Shown here: piece after piece, positions 55,567 through 64,000 of the stretch
Numbering within the stretch: position 1 is the stretch's first letter
Layout: the number at the start of each line of letters is the position of its first letter
Assembly (NCBI GenBank): GCA_963989385.1
Contig: OZ022502.1
Location: forward strand, 4,804,501 to 4,868,500
DNA length: 64,000 nucleotides
Direction: 5' to 3'
From: Ctena decussata
Lineage: Eukaryota > Mollusca > Bivalvia > Lucinida > Lucinidae
The notes under the pieces: generated by a model
Told to the model about the DNA's origin: nothing
Database searches by the model: none
Seen by the model: the letters and a program-made list of their open reading frames with translations, nothing else
Made by a program: the position numbers and the translations under genes

Positions 55567-55981
55567 TCTGAGGCGCGATATGACAGAACCAACAAAGTGG
55601 CACGTGGGCCAGTGAAGACTTAGATCAGCCTGGGCAGCGGCCAAGTCTGATGAGTGTCTTCGTTGTGCGCTTTAAGAGTAGCTAAGGGTCTAAGATAGCT
55701 TCTTGCGAACAGCAAAGACTCTGGTTAGACTGGACGAATGACTAGGTACATCCGAGTCTTTACTGGGCGCACATGCCACTTTGTTACTTGCTATTATCTC
55801 AAAACTCAAAAGGAGTCCAGAAAGTCTTCGCTGTCCACATGGAGGTAGCTTAGACCCTTAGGTACCTGTACCCTTTAAGCGCTCGGCGAAGAGTCTGATC
55901 AGACTGGGCGGATGCTCAGGCTGATCTGAGTCTGCGCTGGGCACACAACCATTTTGTTGGTTTTGTCGTGTCGCGGCTCAA
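55567..55981. mobile_element. GAGCCGCGACACG MITEs, two abutting copies (3 and 4)
   Basis: A diverged copy (55567-55805) with AACCAACAAAGTGG at its left and CCACTTTGTTACTTG at its right is followed by a second lacking its left end (55808-55981), which ends GTCGTGTCGCGGCTCAA. Confidence 0.75.
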
Positions 55982-56011
55982 ATATGTTTTACGTATATAT
56001 ATACATGTATA

Positions 56012-56228
56012 TGAGCCGCGACACGACAAAACCAACAAAGTTGCATCTGCGCCAGCGAAGACTCAGATCAGCTTGGCCATCCACCCTGACTGATCAGAGT
56101 CTTTGTTGTGCGCTTAAAGGGTAGCTAAGGGTCTTAGCTATCTCCATGCCAACAGCGGATTCCGATATTGATCTGAGTTTTCGCTGGGCGCCATGGCACT
56201 TCGTTGGTTTTGTCGTGCCGCGGCTCAA
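56012..56228. mobile_element. GAGCCGCGACACG palindromic MITE (copy 5)
   Basis: Both termini present (TGAGCCGCGACACGACAAAA and its near-complement). Confidence 0.8.
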
Positions 56229-56281
56229 TTATGTCGAATAACAATTATTACATTTAGTCAGTCCATTTCCAGAAGCTTTCG

Positions 56282-56351
56282 CTACTAGGAAACGTTATGA
56301 CGCTGAATCAACGTAGATTCAACGTAGATTTCGACGTTGTGTGCCTGCTGG
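56282..56351. repeat. half-copy of the GCAGGCACA palindromic MITE
   Basis: Right half only: ATTTCGACGTTGTGTGCCTG followed by CTGG, preceded by tandem AACGTAGATT words. Confidence 0.6.
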
Positions 56352-56506
56352 TTTAAGCTTTTAATTTTCATGCGGGAATGTAATTGTGCATGTTTACCAG
56401 GTGTAATTCCACCTGCTTGTGACGAAGGAAAATTAAATTACACTTTTACAAACAATAGCTGATTATCCTAAAGTACATGTACTTTATTATGCATCTATAA
56501 TTTCAG

Positions 56507-56626
56507 TGAGGGGAGAATTTTGTACCCATGTGAGTAACTGCACCAAGGAGTTCTGCCCGACAGGGAAGTCACACTTAGCTTGTCATAGCGGCTACTGTAC
56601 CTGTGATGCGGACCTCATAGCCATAC
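56507..56626 (+). CDS. single six-cysteine exon, symmetric phase 1-1
   Basis: ATCTATAATTTCAG precedes and ATAC|GTAAGAAT follows a 120-nt open stretch. Two bases finish a codon, 39 codons follow and one base is left, so both borders are phase 1. The residues are RGEFCTHVSNCTKEFCPTGK, then ACHSGYCTCDADLIAI. The six cysteines are spaced C-x5-C-x4-C-x8-C-x4-C-x-C. Phase 1-1 cysteine-rich exons usually encode shuffled extracellular modules, so a secreted or surface protein is inferred. The pattern recalls mollusc serine-protease-inhibitor modules of the cvSI type, but I cannot confirm that. No partner exon was found. A pogo-like MITE starts ~9 bases after the donor. Confidence 0.6.
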
Positions 56627-56634
56627 GTAAGAAT

Positions 56635-56851
56635 AAGGTCAACTATCGATATCTCAAATACGGATATCTCAAAGTATTCCCTTATACCAAAGAATATAGT
56701 TTGGACTCATTTCCTATTTCTCTTTGCATTTCAACTCCTGTTAGCTCAAACTATTGATATCTCAAGTTAAATTTTCTGGGACCAGAAAATTTAATTTGAG
56801 ATATCAGTAAGATGAGAGTAACTTTGATTTCGAGATTTCGAGAGTTGACTG
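56635..56851. mobile_element. pogo/Tigger-like MITE (copy 2)
   Basis: GGTCAACTATCGATATCTC on the left, complement of CAGTCAACTCTCGAAATCTC on the right with TA outside, and the same AAATTTTCTGG hairpin as 22366-22568. The left end is eroded. Confidence 0.7.
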
Positions 56852-56928
56852 TATTTCGCAGCTTTACGTAATAAAACAGGCTGAAGAAAGATCCTCTGGA
56901 TGCAAGGAGCCCACCAAGTATAACGAAT

Positions 56929-57660
56929 AAGAGGGCCATGAGGCCCTGAATCGCTCACCTGAGTAACAATCTGACCCAACCCCGACCCCCTCTCGGTATG
57001 GTAAGTTTTGACCCAAGGGACTTGGTTGGCAGGATTTATGTAGGGGACCACTAAACTTTGCTTTATTATAATATATAAGCTCTGGGTCTTATGGTTTCAG
57101 AGAAGAAGATTATTTTAAGTTTTTTCCTATTATAAGTCTATGAAAGCTAATGACCCCCAGGGGTGTGGCCAATTTGGATCCCAGGGGCATGGTTGGCAGG
57201 ATTTATGTAGAGGACCACTAAACATTGCTACATACTAAATATCTTAGCTCTCTGCCTAATTACTTTATGCTCCAGCCTATGGAATGTCCCTTGAGTCAAG
57301 GATCAGATAAAATTGTTTAAGTTATTTGTTAACTAGCCTCTAATAGCATAAGAAAGCAAAAAGCTCATATACAGCTTGTAAAAACTCTAACATCAAACAG
57401 TTTGACCACTGTTTGGCAGCAGGACGCCACTAAACAACAGTTACAGCTGCTTATCAGCCATTTATGTAAACAAACAATTTCATTCTGAAAAGTTCACCAG
57501 AATTTGAACTTGTAGCCTGTGGACAAAAGTGTAATGGTTTCAGAGGAGAAGATTTTTGAAGGTTCTTAAATTAGCTATACAGGCTCTATGACGCCCTAGG
57601 GTGTGGCCAGTTTGGACCCCAGGGGCTTGATTGGCAGGATTTATATGGGGGACCACTAAA
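56929..57660 (+). repeat. AGAGGGCC tandem element, part-copy
   Basis: Starts AGAGGGCCATGAGGCCCTGA and CGCTCACCTGAGTAAC, then repeats a unit with GGTTTCAGAGAAGAAGAT, CCCCAGGGG(T/C), GGCAGGATTTATGTAG and GGACCACTAAA. It breaks off at 57660. Confidence 0.65.
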
Positions 57661-58043
57661 TGAGCCCGTCCAGATAGAAATCGACCTTATGACACGCGAC
57701 GTGAAACTGAGATAAATGACGTCAAAGTTTGACGTTACGTCAGAAGATTTTTCCCGCTATTTCACACGGCATGTAATTGAAATTTAATATGAATGTTAAT
57801 TGTGTAGGAAACCACCGTAGCCGCATATTTGTTGCCAGGAATCCAGAAAATTGATTCTTTGGAGCATTATGCATCACCAAAAGTGCAGTTTGCGTTTATA
57901 ACTGAATTTAATAAATTGAAAAAAATCTTTTATTCGTAGATGCGTAAAAACGGTTGAGACTTGCGACAACTGGTCCCGTTTTAGTTCATGTTCATAAATT
58001 TTCAGCTTTGAGCTAGAGAAAATAATTTAATTTTCAATCTTGG

Positions 58044-58083
<40 letters not shown>

Positions 58084-58367
58084 TAATAATAATAACTACA
58101 TTATTATCAACAGTAAAATCCCGAACCGAAAAAAAGTAAAGAAATAAAAAAAATCCTAGCCTATAGCGTTGTTTAGGTAGGCTAAATATCGTCAACGTAT
58201 TCATGCATTCACTGACATTGTTAACAAATTTTTCAATCTAAACTGGAAGACAACAAACTAAATGTAGATAAAATCTTGTGAAAAAGCAATTTCAAGTTTT
58301 CATGCACAGCTTGTTTTCTATACCACAGACTGCCAGGTCGAAGGTAAATTTGCGATACGATATGTTT
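57661..58367. other. unassigned sequence with (ATA)n microsatellite
   Basis: ATA/AAT repeats at 58038-58095. No gene seen. Confidence 0.4.
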
Positions 58368-58471
58368 TCCTCTCCTCCAGTGCCGGGGCGTCCTTCTGAT
58401 TTGGAACTTTGTAAGGCAAGGGCCTACTGTGCTTGCAGTAGGTGCGGGTGTTTTTTTTTTGTTGTTTTTTT
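58368..58471 (+). mobile_element. SINE family D, left part of a split copy
   Basis: AGTGCCGGGGCGTCCTTCTG, GGGCCTACTGTGCTTGCAGT and GGTGCGGGTG match the intact copy at 36528. The right part resumes at 61346. Confidence 0.8.
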
Positions 58472-61345
58472 AGCTCACCTGAGCCGAACGCTCACAGGTG
58501 AGCTTATAGTATAGGCAGGCATCCGTCGTCCGTCGTACGTCGTCCGTCGTCCGTCCGTCCGTCCGTCCGTCAACATTTTCAAACGACATCTCCTCTGAAA
58601 CTACAAGGCCCATTGTAACCAAATTTCATATATAGCATCTATAGGCAGGGGGAACCAATAATACTGTTTTTTATCCAAATCGCCCCAGAACTTTGGTTGC
58701 TATGGCAACTTAAAGTTTCCATTGACTTGTATGGGAAAAATTGAAAATTTGCATTTATTGCTATGTCACTGCAGATATTTTGACAAAACTTTAGCAGAAA
58801 TGTTCCTTAAGTAGTCCTCTATCAACCACATGAAATTTATGTTAATTGCACAATTTGGCTGGTTGCCATGGCAACCGAATGATTAAAAATAGAAAAAATA
58901 TTCAAAAATCATCTTCTCAGAAACTATGCAACCAATAAAGTCCAAACTTCACAGAGAGGATCTTAGTACTGGCTTCTATAAAAATACTGTTTTTCTTGGC
59001 AATTGCTCTAGCAGTTTGGTTGCTATGGGAACTTAAAGTTGCCATTGACTTATAATGGCAAAATAGAAAATTTGCATTTATTGCTACGTCTGTGCAGATA
59101 TTTTGACAAAACTTTTACAGAAATGTTCCTTGAGTAGTCCTCCATCAACCACATGAAATTTATGTCAATTGCACAATTTGACTGGTTGCCATGGCAACCG
59201 AATGATTAAAAATAGAAAAAGTATTAAAAAATCATCTCCTCAGAAACTATGCAACCAATAAAGCCCAAACTTCACAGAAAGGATCTTAGTTCTGGCTTCT
59301 ATAAAAGAACTGTTTTTCGTGGCAATTGCTCCAGCAGTTTGGTTGCTATGGCAACTAAGAGTTCCCATTGACTTATAATGGGGAAAATGGAAATTGGCAA
59401 TTTTTGCCGTCTAACTGCAGATATCTACAGAAATGTTTTTTGAGTAGTCCTCTACGATTCATATGAATTTTCTCCAAATCGCTGAATTTGATTGGTTGCC
59501 ATGGCAAAATAGAGGTTAAATTTTCGAAAAAAAAATCTTCTGCTGAGAAGCCATATGGGGAATGAAGCTGATATTGTACAAACATGTTGATGACAGTAGC
59601 CTCTACATAAATTTTATTCTTTTTCTTCCAATCCCATAAGAACTTTGGTTGCTATGGCAACTTATAGTTTCAATTGACTTATTATGGGAAAAATGAAGCC
59701 ATGAGGGGGATGAAGCTGATACTTCGCATACATTAATAACATTAGCATCTACCTAAAGTATGTTTTATATTATCATTGCCCATGTGAATTTGTTGCTATG
59801 GCAACTTAAAGTTTCCATAGACTTATAATGGGGAAAGTGGACATTTGCTATTTATGTCCCCCCACCAAAGGTGAGGGGGGGCATATTGTTTTCAGTGCGG
59901 TTCCCGGGCGTCGGCGTGACAGTTTCTTGCATGCGCGATATCTCTTGAACCAATGGATGGAATTTTACCAAACTTGCATGGATACATCATTGGGACAAGT
60001 TTAAGAGCTGATTAGATTTTGGTGACCTTGACCTCATTTTCAAGGTCACTGGAGGACTTAGATGACAATTTCATGTACCCACTTTGCGTGCATGATATCT
60101 CTTGAACGTATGGATGGAATTTCACCAAACTTTCATGGATACGTCATAGGGACAAGTTTAAGAGCTGATTAGATTTTGGTGACCTTGACCTCATTTTCAA
60201 GGTCACTGGAGGAGTTAGATGACAATTTCATGTACCCATGTTATCTCCTAAACCAATGGATGGAATTTCACCAAACTTGCATGAATACATTATTTGGACA
60301 AGTTTAAGAGCTCATTAGCTTTTAGTGACCTTGACCTTATTTTCAAGGTCGCTGGAGGCTTTAGATGAGAATTTCTTGTACCCACTCTATCTCCTGAACC
60401 AATGGATAGAATTTCATCAAACTTGCATGGATACATCATTGGGGCAAGTTTAAGAGCCAATTAGATTTTGATGACCTTGACATCATTTTCAAGGTCACTG
60501 AAAGACTTAGCTGAGAATTTCTTGTACCCACTATATCTCCTGAACCAATGGATGGAATTTCACTAAATTTGCATGGATACATCATTTGGACATGTTTAAA
60601 AGCTGATTAGATTTTGATGACCTTGACCTCATTTTCAAGGTCACTGGAGGACTGAGATGACAATTTCCTATTACCACAATATCTCATGAGCCAATGGATG
60701 GAATTTCACCAAACTTGCTTGGATACATCACTGGGACTAGCTTAAGAGCTGATTTAGATTTTGTCAACCTTGACCTCATTTTCAAGGTCATTGGAGGACT
60801 TAGATGGCAATTTCTTGTACCCATAATATCTCATGAACCAATAGATGGAATTTCACCAAACTTGCATGAATACATCACTGGGACTAGCTTAAGAGCTGAT
60901 CAGATTCTGGCGACATTGATCTCATTTTCAAGGTCACAGGAGGACTTCATTATAGGGGATGGAAAATTGACTGGTGGGGGGACATCAGTTTTTCTCTGAA
61001 AAACATTTCTAGTTATTTCTGTGTTACTGCAGATATTTTGACAAAAGCTTTACAGAAATGTTCCTGGAGTAGTCCTCTACCAACCATATGAATTTTCCCC
61101 AAATACCTGATTTTGATTGGTTGCCATTGCAGCTGAAAGGCCAAATTTTCACTTTTTATTTTTTTTTTATTTTGCCAAAGTGCTTCTTCTGAGAAGCCAT
61201 TAAGGGGGGATAAAGCTTTTTTTTTCATAAATGTTTGTGATATTATCCTCTACATAAATGGTGTTTTTATTGCTGTTGTGCATGGTGTTTTGTTGCTGTA
61301 ACCTCAGTGGTCAGGTGAGCGATATAGGGCCATTGGCCCTCTGGT
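58472..61345. mobile_element. 2.9-kb tandem-unit element with X-box words, inserted in the SINE
   Basis: Starts GCTCACCTGAGCC with CGTCCGTCCGTCC tracts and ends GTCAGGTGAGCGATATAGGG, CCATTGGCCCTCTGG. Units of ~310-325 bp repeat GGTTGCTATGGCAACTTAAA, GCATTTATTGCTA, CAGATATTTTGACAAAA and GGTTGCCATGGCAACCGAAT. T-rich flank (GTTTTTTA) is present on both sides, a probable target duplication. It is itself split by 59857-60990. Confidence 0.75.
59857..60990. mobile_element. nested element with ATGTCCCCCCACC termini and ~148-bp tandem units
   Basis: ATGTCCCCCCACC on the left and GGTGGGGGGACAT on the right are inverted. Seven units (AATGGATGGAATTTCACC near 59954, 60111, 60256, 60405, 60549, 60697 and 60842) each hold TGACCTTGACCTCATTTTC and CAAGGTCAC. 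Host unit sequence resumes at both sides. Confidence 0.85.
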
Positions 61346-61471
61346 TTTTTATTGTTTTGATAATTTTCTCTCGTCTATCATTTTTTTATCCCTCAGTCTG
61401 GGAGACGGTCCGATATAGACTGAAATACTCTCTCAAAGGGCCGTTAAACCCAAAACAATCAATCAATCAAT
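61346..61471 (+). mobile_element. SINE family D, right part of the split copy
   Basis: TCTGGGAGACGGTCCGATAT, GACTGAAATACTCTCTCAAA and a CAATCAATCAATCAATC tail complete the SINE started at 58368. Confidence 0.8.
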
Positions 61472-62337
61472 CGTCTCCTGCCTGTCAGCGCTGACGAATG
61501 CCGGGTGACAAACGGCAAAGGCCGGCATAAAGAAATGTCGTCTGAATCTTAATGTCTTTAAATGGTGGAAGACAAAACGCTTTTCAATTTTAACACAGTT
61601 TTCGGAGATCGTGAACCATCTTGAACTACTTACAATTCCTTGTCCATTGAGATGAAAATTGCGACTTTAAGTCAAAAGTCCGTATGGTTGTTTTGTTTTT
61701 CCTTAAGCTTATATATTTTTTTAATTTTTGTCTTTTCCCTGTTTATATTGCTGGTGGTTGATGGATTATATTTTATAAAATAGATTAGAACTCACGACTT
61801 TCCGGCGACTTTCTGCTCCATGACCGAGTCACTCTAACCACTCGACCACGGCGCCTCTCTAAAAACTTAACAAATTAACGAAAATGATGCTTCACTTTCA
61901 TTTAAAATTGTGATTTGTTTGCTTTTCCGCGGTTTGGTAACTCAAAGTCCATACCTGATACCACAGTGACGATTTTATTTTTGTTACGGACACAGAAAAT
62001 ATAAGATCAAGTCCCCTTTCTAAAGAGACGCCTATATGATCAAGAAATTCGTTTTAAGCAAAAGCTGGCATAGGTGTGGATGTGGAAAAGTGGGAGGGGG
62101 GGGGGGAACTCCTAATAAAACGTCACTGAGTTTCACATAAAAAGGGTAGAACAATTATTTGAGTGTGTTTTAAAGGACCCATTGCTCTATCAGCATGAAA
62201 ATTTTTATCAAGAGGTATTGCTGAAAGCTTCTCCCTGTAGTTTCGTCAGTGTAAATGACCGTGATTAGCCGGCTTTAAACAAATAAAACATCCTTGAGTT
62301 TCGCATAAAAAGAGTTTGAAAACTTATTTGGGTCATT
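61472..62337. other. unassigned sequence with a SINE family C fragment
   Basis: 61795-61860 (minus strand) has AGGCGCCGTGGTCGAGTGGT as in 27588-27848. The rest holds no gene. A G run lies at 62094-62106. Confidence 0.45.
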
Positions 62338-62963
62338 TTAGTTGGCAACTAAAATGACCTACTTTCGATTTCATAAAATGGTAAAAAATACAATGTACAT
62401 GCGTGGAGTCTCAATTACTATCACGCCTATGTTTATGTAGCATTGCTAGACGGGAAACCAGAACAGGAAATTGTATTTTTGGAGCGATTTGTTATTTTTT
62501 CAAAAACTTGTTTTCCTTACTTTTTGCCAGTTATATGACTCAATATATTCACACCAACCCACATTTTATTACCAAACGTGAAGGTTGAACCGCTTTTGAC
62601 AGTGATTTAAGTTTAGGCGTTTTTACCGCTGATAGGACTATGGAGACTTAAAGTTGGCAACTAGGATAACCTCCTTTCGGGGTTTTTTTTAGCTTGAACA
62701 AAATGGTAAAAATACATCGTACAAGCCTGTAACTCCAATTATTGTTTTACCTTTTTTTATATTGCACTGCTGGACGGGACACTAGAACAAGAAATTGTGT
62801 TTTGCTGAGCAGTTAGACAGTTTTCAAAAATTTTTGCCAGTTATCTGGCACAGTATATGCTTACCAACCCACATTTTGTCACCAATCATGAAGGTTGGGC
62901 TGTTTTTCAAAACAATTTGTGATTAGGCGATTTTACGACTGATAGGAATATGGAGACTTCAAT
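62338..62963 (+). repeat. tandem pair of ~312-bp units
   Basis: AGTTGGCAACTA...CTGATAGGA.TATGGAGACTT occurs twice in a row with moderate divergence (units begin 62341 and 62652). Confidence 0.75.
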
Positions 62964-63235
62964 GGAATATGCATGCAATCATTTATATGCAAATAAACTC
63001 AGCCTTCGCATCAACTAGTTGCATATATAATCTCGGCCTTTGGGCCTGGTAAATTGTATGGTGAACAGATTCACCAGAGCAGAAGTGATATTTCTTGTGA
63101 CGTGGCGTATGTTTTCCTATCATTTTTACAAAGGGAAACAACTTTTGTGACTTCCCTTTTTGCGTCCTTGGACGACGTAGGTCTTCAAAAATGCGGTCTA
63201 CTATTAAAGTTAAAATGCTGATGAAGGACTTTTGC

Positions 63236-63562
63236 ACACTGTAAAAAAATCTGTAGATTTTACGGCAAAATACCTGGAAACCAGCTGCCAGTCCGTTTTC
63301 CGCTATTTTTACGGGCGCCCGTAAAGACTGGCAAGAATCAACACGCAGAGTAGAGTAGTATAAGACAGATATTATATTGGTTCTATAGCCCTTCAACACC
63401 ATAAAGGTATTTTCGAGTTATAACATAATTCTACCATATCGTGATTTCAAAAAATGATCTACATGCAGATAGATGCCGGTAGCCTAAAAATAAAGGGAAA
63501 TGGACTGGCAGCTGGTTGCCATGCAGGTTACCGTAAAATCTACGGATTTTTTTTATAGTGCA
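63236..63562. mobile_element. MITE with CACTGTAAAAAAATC termini
   Basis: CACTGTAAAAAAATCTGTAG and the complement of CACTATAAAAAAAATCCGTA, then shared GATTTTACGG, CAACCAGCTGCCAGTCC arms. The minus-strand frame across it is not a gene. Confidence 0.8.
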
Positions 63563-63674
63563 CGAAAACAAATTCTTTGCTTTATTAAAAGGAAAATGAC
63601 AAACTTTAAGCTTATTGCTTACTCATCTTTAGAAACAGTTGAAGTATTTTAAAACATCAATAGATATTTTTTTA

Positions 63675-63707
<33 letters not shown>

Positions 63708-64000
63708 GTTTTATGCACTCGAAGCCATAGGAGCACAGGAGGTATGAAGTTTCCGGATTGTCCGTACGTGCGAACTTCAGTCGGTCAGTCCGAAGTTTAT
63801 GTCTTGTTAAAGCTGCTCTTCGGAAAATATATTTCTTGATTACCTTTCGAGGTAAAGGGATCATACTTGGTATGACACCTGGATCAAAGTCTTTCCATCT
63901 TTTCTACCTATCTCAAGAGGCATGTCCCGGGGTAAGACCAAAGTCTGGAGCTGTGTTACAGGAAATGTACTTGTACTGATTACACGCGTTTGCTGTGTTA
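63563..64000. other. unassigned sequence with a long T run
   Basis: T homopolymer interrupted once, at 63679-63710. No gene recognised to the window end. Confidence 0.4.

Noticed and set aside
55264..55644. 126-codon minus-strand frame
   Set aside because: Extends into the GAGCCGCG MITE and has no family likeness or splice support.
62983..63402. 139-codon minus-strand frame
   Set aside because: Runs through one arm of the CACTGTAAAA MITE and adjoining AT-rich DNA; no splice signals and no recognisable domain.

Overview
This is eukaryotic nuclear DNA: AT-rich, intron-bearing and packed with small non-autonomous transposons, tRNA-derived SINEs, decayed LINEs and tandem repeats. Repeat families such as the GAGCCGCGACACGAG palindromic MITE, the AGAGGGCC/CTCACCTG elements and tandem units rich in TGACCTTGAC suggest a bivalve mollusc, probably a clam. 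That assignment rests on repeat style and recall, not on a database search. There are no bacterial operons, rRNA genes or CRISPR arrays.

Host genes are few. (1) About 3.3-5.2 kb, minus strand: the 3' end of an unrecognised gene. Two well-supported exons (4653-4454 and 3440-3279, stop included) join in phase, with a tentative 35-nt exon upstream. (2) About 28.1-27.0 kb, minus strand: a TATA promoter, an ATG-free 5' UTR exon with a consensus donor, and a 118-nt exon that opens with ATG and encodes a signal peptide. It is the start of a secreted-protein gene whose later exons were not found. (3) 46512-44264, minus strand: one large exon encoding a 728-residue ankyrin-repeat protein with a C-terminal SOCS box, the best gene in the window. 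(4) 56507-56626, plus strand: a single six-cysteine exon of symmetric phase 1-1.

The rest is mobile and repeated DNA, much of it nested. At 1.0-2.2 kb a PIF/Harbinger-derived element keeps the N-terminus of its transposase. At 5.6-11.1 kb a LINE is split by a 3.85-kb element with ~590-bp terminal inverted repeats. At 11.2-12.4 kb lie nine related imperfect hairpins. At 14.3-16.1 kb a TTAA-flanked element (second copy at 54 kb) sits beside a LINE split by a MITE and a SINE. A 4.2-kb ORF-free inverted-repeat element fills 22.6-26.9 kb. From 31.5 to 39.6 kb runs an array of ~0.4-kb units, each with a long hairpin and CRE octamers, itself broken by SINEs and DNA elements. Tandem elements at 40.8-42.1, 48.3-49.4 and 59.9-61.0 kb share nuclear-receptor-like half-sites. 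At 49.4-52.7 kb a LINE holds a Mutator-like element that holds three further elements. At 58.4-61.5 kb a SINE holds an X-box-rich tandem element that holds another tandem element.

The transposon insertions give their own dating: target duplications and restored LINE reading frames set the order of events. No cooperating gene cluster is visible; the host genes appear to be independent loci separated by repeat accumulation.
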